Source of the DNA: Trichoplax adhaerens
Taxonomy: Eukaryota; Placozoa; Uniplacotomia; Trichoplacea; Trichoplacidae
Assembly (NCBI RefSeq): GCF_000150275.1
Contig: NW_002060943.1
Span: forward strand, 1,152,731-1,216,730
Direction of reading: 5' to 3'
Length of the DNA: 64,000 nt
Position numbers and translations under genes: made by a program. Positions within the stretch are counted from its first letter, which is position 1; every line of letters begins with the position of its first letter. This document shows, in pieces, positions 37,201-50,978 of this stretch. The notes under the pieces were generated by a model, which was given only the letters and a program-made list of their open reading frames with translations, ran no database searches and was not told the DNA's origin.

Positions 37201-37916
37201 GATCTTAATAATTCTAGTATATATACATTCTAATTATTTTACATCACGTCATTTGAACGATTCATAATCAGTTTAGTTATATCTTATAATTAATATATCT
37301 GTTTCATTTGGACTGATTTGCTTGTCACTACAATTTTAGTATAAAGTAAGACAATTTTTGCTCTTGATAAAATTACCCGCTGTCAGAGAATGTCCTTCAA
37401 TAGTAGCATAAAATTAATTACTTGAAATATGATGACCACAATGCGACCGCAAATAATTCATTACTTAGATTTTTATAATGAGTAGAATAACTATTTACAA
37501 TTAGAATTATCATGTTAATAAGATTGGAATTTAGATCACGTCATTCAATTGATGCCATCCTTTATTTCATATCTGTGATTAAGGGCATAAGCTTCAAGGG
37601 AAGAATGTAAATAAATAACTACTGCACATATGTGACAGTGCAATCGATTGCGCAATTAATCATTTTCACTATTTGCGATGAAATACTATGAAGTGACTAA
37701 CAATATTGCGATAAATCGATTACATTAACCCCCGGTCTTGAATATCGCCGGATGGGATAACCTGATAGAAAAGATACTGACTTGATAGACGCTCTAATTA
37801 GTAAATTGATCAAGCAAAATTAGATATACAATAGCAACGCCTAATCAGACGTTATTGATGTAATGTTATCTAACGATACAATGCATATTTTCTTAGATTA
37901 CAATAGATAAGATAAT

Positions 37917-38174
37917 ATGTTAAGTATTGTTATTGCAGTTTATTTCATTATCGAACACAGTCTTTTCTTACCGGTACAATATTGTCGCGGTTATTTTGGT
38001 CTTTTCAGTTTGGGCAGTATGAGCACAAATTCTATATCGATTGTAGTATCTAGTAAGAAGTGGTTGGTTATATATGTCAATATTGTTGACGATTTACGTA
38101 TATCGATTCTTCTTTTCTGGCAAATTTTACTGAGCAAGAAATCGGTGGTGATCTTTGATTACCACCAAAATTAA
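37917..38174 (+). pseudogene. possible class A GPCR relic (TM2-TM4 region)
   Basis: An 85-codon frame reads as two to three hydrophobic helices. The segment CRGYFGLFSLGSMSTNSISI followed by VVSSKKWLVIY has the spacing of a TM3 with its conserved Cys and the position of the DRY box (here SKKW). FWQILL resembles the TM4 Trp. The upstream sequence is coding-like but broken by stops, and no intact 7TM gene is present. Another coding-like frame at 38909-39136 (IYPYREITANNGLKVIIES) may belong to different debris. Confidence 0.25.
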
Positions 38175-40554
38175 GTACATGACCATTGTTAGCTATGCGT
38201 AGTGCATCGGATTCTATTTTATTAAATTATACAGAGCTGGAATTGAACGATTATGGTAGAGGGTAATGGAAGCGTTAAACCATTATTAGTAAAATGCATG
38301 TTAAATGATCTCATACGGGGAATTGAAGGTCATCGTGAAGAGCTACATAGACACTTAGGAATGAAATAGTACAGCAGTATTGCAATTGCTAACTTTAATT
38401 TTTGTACGTGGACAAATTTACATATAAAATAGGAATTCAATAATTTTGTTGACAGTTCTGTAGATCCTTGGCTATTATTAATAATATGCATATTTTTTAT
38501 CTTCACAAATTACATTTAATCATTTATCGAATGCTGTCGCTGACAGCAATATTGGGGCTTAACAACCCCTATTGATATGCGATTATTATGCATATTGGTT
38601 AATCCCAAAATCATATCTAATAAGGAACTAAATAATATTTTTGAAAGCTACGAAGGCATTTGGCTATTGTTATGATATGTATATTAACTATTAATAACTA
38701 CTTCTATCTCAAAGAGGAATTAATAGCTATCATCAAGAGGCGTATAAGCTCTTAGCAATTGTTGATGGTACCAATATTTACCTGCTTCCTCTGTTCTATT
38801 TGTAAGGAATAGCAGATTATTATTGAAAACTATCTACTGCAGCTACTCGGTTATCGATAACATTCATATTTACTCGAATTAAATCTAACAAGAAATTGAA
38901 AGCTTACGTTGACATTTATATTTTGTAGTTGGATAATAATGATGATATGTATTCATATTTACCCATATCGCGAAATTACAGCCAACAATGGATTGAAAGT
39001 TATAATTGAAAGCTACATATCTAGCAGCTGCATATTGTTGCTTTCTGTTAGCATATTTATCAATTTTGTTGAATCACATCAAACAAGAGATCCAAAGCCA
39101 TTGTGGAAACTAGATTCCTTTATTAATAAGTACTAGTGATTTTTATGAATGCTCAAATTCGATTATCATGATTATCCTTATGGTGCAATCATTTAAAGGT
39201 AGCACCCACTCTGTTTGTAAGGTGATCTTATACTGGCATTACATATCATGGGCAATCCTCTTTCATGTAGAATTAACCATTTTTTATGATATAAAACTTA
39301 TTATACTCAACCTATTAATTTATAATCGCTAATCGCTACTGAATAACAATTCAAACTCAAGCATGCAGTCAAGCAATACAGATGTACGAGAATATGATAC
39401 CTACATGCCATATTAATTCGAGCCCTCTTACATCTATTTACGGTCTTAAATGGAAAAAAATAGACAAATTGTTTCAATCGAACCCAAATATCGGGCAGTA
39501 TCCCTTCAAAACTAGTTTAGTGCTGGCATAAATCATGATGACTTCTCGGGTGATTATAGAAAGCCCCTTTTCAATTTTTACTCAATCTTTACAATTTAGA
39601 CGAACTTGGGATAGAGGGTTCTAGAGTGGTCCTTGCAAAATTCAATCGATTGAAAATAAATTAAGAACATTTACTTGTATACAGGATATTACTTAATTCA
39701 TAGCTGATTGTCTATCTTACGTTGAGCAGATAATTCCTTACTTTACAGAACCCTTTCAAGGGATTTTAAAACTAAGCGCAAATAGATCATATTAGAATTA
39801 GGATCTATGCTATAACAACGCTAATGACTGGTCTTGTCCAATTTTGTTCTGTACTGCATATTTAAAGGTAGCTGATGAGCTCAATTATAGCATTAATTGA
39901 ATTGTGATAGCGGTTCAAGATCATAAATAGGCGGAGAAAAGGTGCGGTTTATTGATACTCAGATGATGAGATGATGATCATTGGAATGTCTTCATTAACC
40001 AATGACAACACGATGTGATAATTATAGAAATTGGTAAAAATATGACATAATTTTCTACTTCATAAAATGCAGCGTAAGCATTTTATGGGTCAAATCATAT
40101 GACTGATACCTCGATAGGAAATTATAAGTATCAATAAGATCAAACATTTCATTAGACTTTATATTTCCGTACCTTAACCTGATGATTATAATTTATTATG
40201 GGTGCATAATGCGGGTTGTTATAGGATATATTTAATCCATAATTATAACCTACAGTATCTCCAACTGCTCAAAGTAACAAGCATGCATATTTACTATTGC
40301 CACATGCAATTATATTTAAATGATTTCATTTGAAAATTTAAAGTGATCTCGAGATAGTTTAGGGTATGCGACGGGTTTACCTTAAACAATCAGGTCGTTT
40401 TATTCGCTATTTCTACTTTCCGATGAATACCTTTACTATTGTAAGCAAATTGGGCTTCATTTGCAATACTGACTGATCACTGAAAGACTGCTAATTCCCT
40501 GTCACGCATTATTTAGGCGTGATTTGCACTTATTAGATGTGGTAATGGTATGAC

Positions 40555-40930
40555 AGTAGCCTTAGCCCGATCGAAAATAGCTACTGAAATTATGTGAGGA
40601 TATTCTATAATTCTAATTTGTTATAATGAAACTTACAGTAATAGTTTTCATGAAAAAATAGCTTCTATTAATGAATGGCTACTAATTTCTGGAATCATTA
40701 TCGGCGTGCGATTATAATATAAGGCCTTCCTATATTTCTAGTTGATTACAGTGTAATTTCGCATGATGATCTTTATAATATCTCAAGTTATATTGAGGGA
40801 TGATTACTAATTACTAGGCTTGGCATTGGTGTGCCATTATATTAAAAAGATGTCCCGTAGTTCTATAAAGTAACTTTACGATGGTGATCTTTATAGTGAG
40901 CTATGAAGTATGTTTCAGGTGTGAATTTTG
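40555..40930. repeat. diverged tandem array, about 125-bp unit, two to three copies
   Basis: GGCTACTAATTTCT...GGCGTGC.ATTATAATA...GATGATCTTTATA (from 40678) recurs with changes from 40803. A weaker third copy precedes them. Confidence 0.6.
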
Positions 40931-43462
40931 CTCTAAGTTATAATTTCTAGAGGGTAAACTACCGCATATCAAAAATGTACTCGTATTTTAATCAATCGAT
41001 ATCCTACTAGATACTGTAATTTTTTTCGTCTATTTTTGTACGTTAACTCTGGCTGAATGCAAAAATAATGCTCTAGGTGTTTGACATTCATTCATAATAT
41101 TCAATCAAGTTAGAATATTGTTTTAGATATATAGTATAATAGTTAGGATAGCATCATTTATTTATCCATCTTTGTTCCGCATTAGAGTAGAGTTGAAGAT
41201 ATTTAGGTTTGGTTAACGCTTCCCTAATTAAATGATACGTCTGCAACCTTTAAAGATTGTTCCTAACTAGTGAGCTTTATATCAACATATTATCGTAATA
41301 GAGGGCATACCTCTACTTAATGATAGCATCATGACATTATGAAATCAAACCTTACATGACTAATCCCGTAGAGCTAGAAAAAAGGATCATCGAGGATAAT
41401 TTCAATACATTGATCACTATAATGTTACTATCTGTTCAATGATGACATCATGTTTGATTTTCATTTTGGAAACTTATCAAATATTCGGTGGCCATATTGG
41501 CTAACTGTGTCAATAATTGTTATCATTCCTCAAATCATACGTTATTATGTCAATAAAATGTGATCTCTCCCTTCTTGATCAATATAATCAACAAGAGCGT
41601 ATAAGCTAAAGGTTGATCAATATCATTATCGGTAGTATATATATATAGTTTAAAGGCAATGATGACTATATAGGTAAAGGGACGAAATATTAATTACTCT
41701 CATTACCGGATAATAACAAGACAATTTATAGATTATCCTATCGATTTGAAGTTATATCAATGTTGATTGAAATAAATTTGGATTCAGCTATTTCCATGAT
41801 TGGAATATACATTTCGTAGCTAAATTATAGTTTGTAAACAATTCTATAGCCTCAATAACATCTTTAACATTGCATGCTTTCAGATGATGCAATCAAGGGA
41901 ATTGTATAATTTATTGCCTTGATTAGTATGCAAGGCGTTATGAGGGTACTGGATAAAAAAATCAATCAAATATTCCTTTTATTCAACTTGATCAAATTTA
42001 ACTTAATATTAAAGGCCAGCGGCATAATTTGATAAAAGTATTTTTCGGTATGATAATTTACGTTATTTTAACTGTGTCTCATAGCAAATTAAATTTTAAC
42101 ATTCATATACTCGTACAAGCGTTTACTTATCCACTTGACCGCTATTTGGTAATTTTTTTCGTTTCGTGATCATCAATCAACAACGTGATGACTACGATCA
42201 ATCTCACACGAGTATTTAATTGACTTGGAAAGTTGCCAGATTATAATCCTGGCTTTCCATATGGTTCTTAACAATTATTGACAATGATTAGGCCAGAATC
42301 AATAAATAGTCAATCGTTACTACATGAAAGAAAATCAAAATTGGGTCAATCAAGTTACTACATGTTTTTTGCTGGTCACAGAATGGTTTTCCATCCTGCA
42401 TAGCTTGTATAATTTCGTATTTAGGATGAATAGATTTGTAATGGAATTCGCAGATATTTTCTTTTTATTCTTTGGGTATTTAAATCATCTCTTAATTGAA
42501 TAGACGTGTAGATTACTTGATAAGAAAGAATTCGTGCTGATTAATAACCAGGACCTCCCTTACTGCTATAATTTTTGACAGTAAATCCTCACTTGACCTT
42601 TCTATATATCTGCAGCTTTTAACGCAAGATTTTCATGAAACAGCTCAGCAAATTGAGATCTTGTTTTATGCTATTTCGTCTTAAAATATCAAAATTTCTA
42701 CGTATAATTCGTGTAGAAAACTTTCAAGAATGACGATTCTGACAAAATTACTATAATTCTTTTTTTTTTTAAATATTGAAACTGGCCTAAAAGTCAATAG
42801 CATATCTAATTTTGCAAAATATTGATTGAAGCTGCCCTCTATATCACATAATTTTATGCCTTTTTGCTGTTAGGTTTGTTGTGCATAAGCTAATGATTCT
42901 CATATCACGGTCTTGCAGTATTGATCAGAATACATTTCCGCGCACAATTGTCACAGTTTCTACTAGTTGTAGTTCTGTGGCCACGTTAACACTGCTATAT
43001 TGGTGTATTTGTAGCTTGTATCAGTTGTTCTATCATAATTAGGATATCATCAATTATTGATAATTTTCTCATCATATCAGATGTAAATAGTGTACGGAGT
43101 TTCTCTTGTAATATCAGTTATAGATTATTGTATTATTCTTTCATATTTAAGAATCATTTGATAACTTCTCGTCATTCTAATCAATACTGGATATAATTTA
43201 TTACAATATCAATCATAGCTTTTGCATAACAACTATACCTCTTTATCTATAGGACTTATTCATGAGGTTCTTGCACATAGTTATCTTGATTTATTAGATA
43301 TTTTTTATCACTGCGTTTATTAATTAAAGCTTGCACTAGCTGTAATGTAAAAATATTCGTATATTTCTACCTTACAACTGCACTTACGACGTACTAATAT
43401 CTTACATTAAGCTGGCTATTTCTTTCATGTCAATCTAAACTGCAACATTAAATTTAGTGATA

Positions 43463-46400
43463 ATGAACCGGTATTTTCTCTTCATCCTTTTCAATCTCAT
43501 AGCCATCTCAAGTCTCGACATAGGCGATCAGAATCAGTTTAATTATAGAAATAATCATAAGGAAGGATATTTCAATTCAAGACTTAAACGTCAAGCCAAT
43601 CCAGTTATAATTAGTGGCAATAATCAAGTAGAACGTAAAGAANNNNNNNNNNNNNNNNNNNNNNNNNNNNNNNNNNNNNNNNNNNNNNNNNNAAAGCTTT
43701 ACTATAATGATTCAGCTATTTATACCTGCGTAGCATCCGATCAACATGGTTATAATCAGAAAAGGATCGATCTTAAAGTTAAAGGTAAGATTCAAGTATA
43801 CATGATCTGAAACAATCAGTTTGTAAAACATATCTATAGCAATCAATTCAAAGAAAAATGCAATTTAGAAAGGTAAAAAAAATAATATTTGCTCTATTTT
43901 ATAGTATAGTCTACATGATTATTCAGAATTGAGATACTCTAATAGTTACGAAAGGCGGGAGCAAATTGTAATATCTCTGTTCAAGATCACCTTGTTACTA
44001 TATAACAACCTCAATGTAATTTAGTCAACTCTTACCTCAGATGGCGCTATATCTATTTATCTGGTATAATATTTTTCGGTACTGCCTTTCTGTTTACAAT
44101 AGTAAGCTTTCAATGATTTATAGCAAGTAGGAATAAATAGTGATACTTCTTTGGAGATCATATTGCAAATACATACAGCAAATCTAATCTAGTGTAGACG
44201 ACTATTATTCCAGTAAATGCTCCCTTCATCCTACAGATATACATTTTGCTCTATCCTTTCTGCATATTTTCCCTTTCGGCCCCTTTACTATAGATTTCCA
44301 TACTCAACGTTAAAGAGAAATATGTAAACGGGGTTTTCTTTTGTTCGAGGCCATATTGGTTTATTCATAGCTAATTTGATAATTAGCTACAAAATCATAG
44401 ACGTCGAGTAATTTCATGATTAATGAAATTCTCTTATATATATTTTTTCCTAAATAGCTAAGCCACAACTACAACAAGCATTAAGACAAATTGTTAATGT
44501 AGCCATTGGCAATAAAGCTCTACTAGTTTGTACAGTATCAGGCTATCCTCAGCCTAATGTTACATGGAGTAAAAAGAATCCTAGTACCGATATATTGACT
44601 ACTATCAGCAATAATAACACAAGTAAATACCAAGTAGATAGACTTCAAGGCTATTTAACTATTAATGGTATTCAGCAAGAAGATCAAGGAATCTATGTCT
44701 GCATAGCCGCTAATATATATGGTACCGCTAATGGAACTTATCAAGTTATAGTACGACGTAAGTCTATCTAATACTAATTTGCAAATCATGATAATTAATC
44801 TATCATTTAGCCTTTCATAAATGTATAAATATTCATAATAGATCGCTTTTATTATTAATCCCCATCAGATAAAGCCGAAATTATTAGCCCGCCAAAACAA
44901 ACAATTGTCGTTGTTAATAATTTCGCAACTTTAGCATGTACAGCAAAGGGCGATAAAACAGTTGTAATTAAATGGTGGAAGAATAACACAGAAATTAATC
45001 AGTACCAGCATTCGCGAATAGTTATTCGCAATCGTGTTATCAATCAAGGTAATGATGGTAAATTGTTCCATATCAAGAGCGAACTTGAAATAATGCCAGC
45101 AGTCGTTGAAGATAACGGCAGTTATACCTGCCAGGCTACTAATGGGTATGGTGTAGATAACAGACAGGCTGGCCTCATAGTTCAAAGTAGGTAGAATTTT
45201 ACCTGCTTTACATAATTATAAAATTAAGATTTAGATTAATCACAATTGAGTTTAAACCATTAATTTTAGTTACCCAATCGCGCATAATTCTAAAAAGGTA
45301 TAAATAGTAAGCCCTACTAGGTAGTATAGCAGTTAAGTATAGCGTTATATCAGCAATGGCTGCCTTTCTATGGATGACTTAAGTTTATTTTATAATAATA
45401 AAAGGTTTACTCTTAATTTCAATTCTGCACTTGAAATAATCCAATAAATAATAAAATATGAAAATATAAAAATTGAGTATTACGTATATTCGTAAATATA
45501 GATTCCGGTTCAGTTTAGGATACCGGTAATTATTGATATTAGAGTTGCAGTAATCGTTGTAGATAATTGCGTCCTTGATTTCAGCTACGGTATTTAATAT
45601 GCGATTAACTGGTATGTAATAAATGAAGAATATGAATGGTATATGCGTAAAATGTGGTATAATTTAGATGAAAGAATTTAGGTTTGAATTAATCGTGACA
45701 TCTGCCTTCTTTCGTTAGCTTACTTACTTGCTATTAAATAATCCAAATGAGTAATAGAAATTTTAGGATATCAGTACTTGATCGAGTTAAAATGCTTTAT
45801 CTCACGTCTCTAATGCAGTAAAATGAATAAAATATTTAGAATGGTATTAAAAGTTCTCTCGATAAATTTTTTTATCCATGTCAGATATTACGTTTATAAT
45901 TTTACTCAATATTGACCATGATTATTGGTATCATTCTAATTAATTGTATATAAAATTGATGATTGTCTAATGTTTATATAGTACCGTGTTACTTTGATAT
46001 TTCTTCTAAAGCCTTTGTGTATCTTTTTAACAACCAGCTAAGCCGTCGCCTCCAAGTAATTTACAATCCTTCAACGTAACCTCTACTAGTATCATATTAA
46101 GATGGTCTAAACCATTATATTATGGCCATAGCGATTTAACAGAATACAAAATTATCATGCGAAGTCAACTTGAATCTGTAGATTACTTTTCATCGGCTTC
46201 TCCCGATAAGTGGAATACCACTATCAAATCATTGTATCCTGGCGTTCAGTATATCGTAACGATGCAGGCTGTAAATAGCATTGGTACGAGTAAGCGAAGC
46301 CAATCCATCACTGTCAATACTCTAGAAGCAGGTAAATTTTTTTAACAAGAATTATACGTAGCCCACGTCAAAATAATAAGATTTAGTACCATTATATAAC

Positions 46401-49255
46401 CACAAATTTGTTTTTCTGTCTAGCGCCGAGTGAGCCGCCAAGCTCTCTTAATCTAGAATCGCTAAGCTCACAAAGTATTCGTGTTAGTTGGGAGGTATGT
46501 AGACGTTTTGTAGTAAATTATTAAATAAGGATCAGCAATTGCATGTCCATTACTCCCTCCTCTATAAAATTATAAAAAAATATGTCTACTTATAGCATAT
46601 CTAAAGATATAAATATAATTGATAGCATAAATAACATGTACTCATTCATAATTTTAGCCACCAGCTCTGAAAAAAAGAAATGGTATTCTGCACGGCTATC
46701 GTATTACTTATCGAGCCGCCGGGGGTATAGCTCAGCATCTTAATATTACCGATAAAGGATTACGCAGTTATGTTCTGGTTAAACTGAAGTCATTGACCTA
46801 CTATAACGTTGCAATACAAGCATATAATTCAAAAGGAATCTCTCCGAAAACAGTAGAAAAGCAAGTTCGTACCAAAGAAGGAGGTAAAGGATATGATCCG
46901 ATTTCTGGAATTAGCGATTACTAATGTTATGAAATATGTAATATGTTATACTGCGTACAGCTGTGTTCGTCCGCTTTAAACTACAATTACAAAATTGAAT
47001 TCAATCTATATCTTTCTCACATCTATACCTATTAGCTCCTACCAAGGCTCCAACTGATCTAAGACTCATTAATCGTTCCAGCCAAGTACTAACGATAACA
47101 TGGTCACCACCGCAACCTGAGCCTCAAAATTATACTCGAATTATTACATATCTGGTTATTTACTTCCAGATAGATGGAGACATCCGTGGAGAACTACGCC
47201 TTGCTGGTAATCAAGTAGTAGCAGTTGTATCTGGGTTACTGCCATATAATAAATATCAATTTAAAGTACTAGCTTTAACAAGTGGAGGTTCTGGCCCGTG
47301 GAGTCAACCTATCACCTTTGAAACTGACGAAGCAGGTAGTTTAAGATATTATATAGCAGAGTTAATATTATTATTAACATGGTCTAATTCTAGTCTATGA
47401 TTATGGAATCATCTACCGTTGACTGACCAATAGAATTATTTTCTTTTTAGCTCCCAGCCCTCCAATTTTAAAACTAGTAAATACCCATTCTCAGTTTATT
47501 GAAGTGAAATGGTCTGAACCTAGAGTTATTCAAGGAATCTTGCGTAGCTATAATATCTGTTGGTATTCTTACGCAAAAGATCATCAATGTGTATCTTTAC
47601 TGTATATCAATCAGAGGTATACGATTGGCAACTTGAATCCAGATCAAGTCTACTTTATTTATGTCATCGCATTTACTGATGCTGGAAATAGTGATAATAG
47701 TAATATTGTCGAAGTTCGAACTTTAGGTAAAGCATAAGTAAATAATTGATAGACTTGCTAAAAATTTAATTTTATTAATGAATAGTTATAATAAATTTCT
47801 CTTATTTAAAAATTGAATATTTAGCTTTGGCACCACCTATAAGTGGAGCTCGAAGAGCCCTACAGATCCAGGAAATTGTTGGATTGATAATTGGCTCAAT
47901 TTTGATCATAAGTATTTCCGCATTTATTCTTGTACGGAGACGAAAATGTCGAGTTAACCGTCATGTTAAAGGTGACTTTACCGAAATTTTACTTTAGGAT
48001 TTAATGCTGACCAAACATAACTTACCGTAATTCTTGCTATAAATTATTGTTGATAATTTGGGTTATGAATAAGTAGACTAAATAAATTTAATTAACTTAT
48101 TATGACTTAACAAACAAATACATACATTCCGATCACTAAGCTAAATTTATAGCAACCTTTCATTTATACGTCGGCTATTGAATGATATTATAGGATTTGG
48201 CATACGCAATTTCTAACCGCAATGAGTCATTTAAATTGCTATACATCGTAATACCTTCATCTTGATAAACATTAAATATTGTTGTTTATTAGTATTGGAT
48301 ATTGTCCTAGCTAAATATTGATTTTTTTTTATCCCATTTTATCATAGAATTCAATCTATTGTTGATAAATTATCGCTAAGAGATACTAATCCTAAATTTA
48401 TCTTATTTCTTAACAGTAATTCAAACAAGATCAGCACCACTTGCAGATACCGTTCGTGTTAATGACTCCGCCAGAGAGGGTATAAGAACGATCCCAAATT
48501 ATGAGTAAGTCTTTCATCGTTATACTTTATGCAATGGCAGAATTATCTATTCTTATAGAAATTTTGCTTTCCATTATCTAAATTTTAGTTATCAGTCCAT
48601 GGCAAGGCCCAGCGATAGGGCATGTATGAGAGATACGAGTCTTCATCTGCCGCCCACTTCTGCATCACCTACCCCAAATCTTTCCAATGGTGATAAGTAT
48701 TCAGTTGTATCACTTAAAACGACGTGTTCAAGCGATTATGATGCTGGCTCTGAAGGAGTTCCCGAGCAGAATATTTCTTTGCATCCACCGGAAAAGAAAT
48801 ATTATAAGCGAACTTACAGGCCAACACTCCATGAAGTTAATGAACTCAGTCAGAGTGATGAAGAAGCAAGTCCCAGCTTGTCTCCTTTCCCAACTACTAG
48901 CTATCCAGATTTAGTTACAAGAACGACCATGAATAATCGTTACACTGACTGCAGTAGCCGTGGCCACAGTCCATCCAATGGAGTTTCTAGACATTTCTAT
49001 GAGTCTATTCCTCAATCTTATTTTTCTCCTCAACAAGATGATCAGCAATCTATTGGTTACGTAAGTGATACCCGTTCTACTGTCAATAATTGTGGAAGTG
49101 ATAACGAATCTAGATTTGGTATGCCTGAATTATTAAGTGCATCTGATTATAGTCGTTTTCATGTCGGTAATGAGGGTCGACTGCCTGAGAATACTCGTAT
49201 ACTATCACAAAATGAACTAAGATCAGCCACTATTGCATCAGCGATCAAACTGTAA
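43463..49255 (+). CDS. Ig/FN3 transmembrane receptor, 11 exons
   Basis: Exons 43463-43784 (with a 50-N gap), 44458-44757, 44869-45186, 46038-46331, 46424-46494, 46658-46883, 47036-47335, 47451-47726, 47825-47971, 48417-48504 and 48589-49255 total 3009 bases, 1002 residues, with no frame break. A signal peptide (MNRYFLFILFNLIAISS) and an RLKR basic site precede three Ig domains; the F-strand motifs are AIYTCVASD, GIYVCIAAN and SYTCQATN. Four FN3 domains follow, the second split by a phase-0 intron, with WSKP, VSWE, TWSPP and KWSEP B-strand Trp. A single helix (IVGLIIGSILIISISAFILV) leads to a tail of about 265 residues rich in Ser and Pro. Extracellular domain borders are phase 1, as in neural CAM families. 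The domain order resembles the DCC/Robo/IGDCC type, but I cannot assign an orthologue. The tail has no motif I recognise and ends SAIKL. Confidence 0.88.
43643..43692. other. assembly gap (50 N) inside the first Ig domain
   Basis: Exactly 50 N. The Ig1 flanks lack the B-strand Cys and C-strand Trp, and the domain totals only about 63 residues with the gap counted, so the real missing sequence is probably longer than 50 bases. Confidence 0.95.
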
Positions 49256-49839
49256 CCGTCTTATATATTTACATCAGCATCAACATTTACCCATCTCAAT
49301 TTTTAAAGTTGTCCATATCTTATTGTATTACTAATTTCTTCGATAATGGAGTAAACAGAGACTCTAAGCAAAATGTAATCTTACTATCTTGCTATTGTTC
49401 TATCTTCATTTCATTCTATGCATGAAAGAGTAGTAGCAGTTTAAATTTATTGTTATAACTAGCTCATTTTGGCGTTTATTTATTCATTCTCGTATTTCAT
49501 CCATATATAATGGAACGATAAGAAGCTAGTACTTATTATTTCCAGCTCAGTTTGTGATTACTTATTTCCAAGTTCATTTGCCTCTATACTTTTAGCTCAT
49601 CCAATTCATGGCAGAGCTACAGTAGTTTCTTAAATTAATTTTATCTAACTTGTTTTGGTACTATTTCCTTAGCTCGATCCATCCATGATTGATAAAAAGG
49701 ACATTGAAATAATAATATGCATATCAGTCTTATATTATCCATAACGACAATAACACATTCGCAAATTTATCATCGCCAATTAATTATTTTTCTGGTTACA
49801 CTATTCCATGCATAATAATTAACAAGGAGTTGAAATATA
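49256..49839. other. 3' flank of the Ig/FN3 gene
   Basis: AT-rich. Presumably 3' UTR then intergenic. No canonical AATAAA stands out close to the stop. Confidence 0.4.
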
Positions 49840-50328
49840 TTGGAAAGAGTGAGTCTTGCTCATCACACCGATAGAATATTTAAAATTCGTCAATTTATTA
49901 TATTATTTGTGTTTGGCATCATTTCTTCAGCTGATGGCGTTTATAATGGAAATCTTCAGGAATTGAGAAAATTATATAATTTAACTCATATTGGGATAGT
50001 TTCTTCTACATATTCCACCTATAACGGACTATTAAAGATTAAGAATTATTCAATTCCCATGGAAGTAACTGGTGTAACTTTATTTCCACTGCTTATTTTA
50101 TCTCGATGGAGAAGTAATATATCAATAAAGATTGCTACATTTTATACATTTGGCAATGTCTCTTTAGCTCAGTTTGTACTTGATGACCCAACAAGAGATT
50201 CATATTATACATTATACGCTTATGCATATTTGGCACATTTTATTACTATTTTCTCAGCTTGTTCCACTCTTGTTGAACTTAAAACAAATCAGATTTATAA
50301 TTCAAATTTCTTAGTTAACCCAAGATAG
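49840..50328 (+). pseudogene. coding-like fragment, membrane protein-like, unrecognised
   Basis: A 162-codon frame without an upstream ATG (it begins at TTG) encodes several hydrophobic stretches: FIILFVFGIISS, VTLFPLLIL and YLAHFITIFSACSTL. In this AT-rich DNA a chance frame that long is unlikely. Coding-like pieces continue with stops between them, for example EQLINPHWKFINPWLLDAYR at about 50357-50416 and YEIRKLEIFTQLFAAASMEL at about 50490-50549. I read it as a decaying multi-pass gene, but short exons of a live gene cannot be excluded. No family is recognised. Confidence 0.35.
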
Positions 50329-50978
50329 ATATTAAAATTAATTAAAAGCTGATATTGAACAACTTATTAACCCACATTGGAAATTTATTAATCCATGGCT
50401 GTTGGATGCATATAGATTCGTGTAAATTGAAGCTAGATCTTGGAGATATAAAGAAATCAAATATGCTTAATTCTCAATAGCGTAAAATATGAAATACGCA
50501 AGTTGGAGATTTTTACTCAACTGTTTGCAGCGGCATCGATGGAATTACTATTCAATGACATTAATTCTACATGGTGGATAGAGCTACGTATAATTTTTCT
50601 AGCTGGTATAGAACGATAGGAAATATTTACCTAGAGCAAGAATTAGATAGGGTAGTCTTAGCATCATATTTAAATTTTTGAGTTTAAAAATTATTAAATA
50701 TGACCCTATATGGATATGCAATAGGCCGATACCCTTTTAATTGTATTATAGGTTATTCATTTATTAATATCTTGATTATAGCATTAATTTCTGAATACGA
50801 TATAAATTATTTAGTATTGCCGTTTGATGTGATTTAATGTTTATTCTCTTTTGGCTTCCTTTCCAATTTTGCCAATTGAATATTGCTTGATGTATTGTAA
50901 AAGATACGGCCACTAATTAGATTTGCTGACTATTCTCCTTTTTACTGAAAGTATAGGAGTAGCAATTATATTAAACTA

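Larger units (their letters stand above)
34265..43462. other. gene desert, second half (or a very long intron)
   Basis: About 9.2 kb of AT-rich DNA. Only chance-like frames and relics are seen: 36327-36653 (108 codons, TTG start), 37917-38174 and 38909-39136. It also holds a diverged array of about 125-bp units near 40.55-40.93 kb. If the signal-peptide exon at 34.2 kb joins the Ig/FN3 gene, this stretch would be its intron. Confidence 0.45.
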
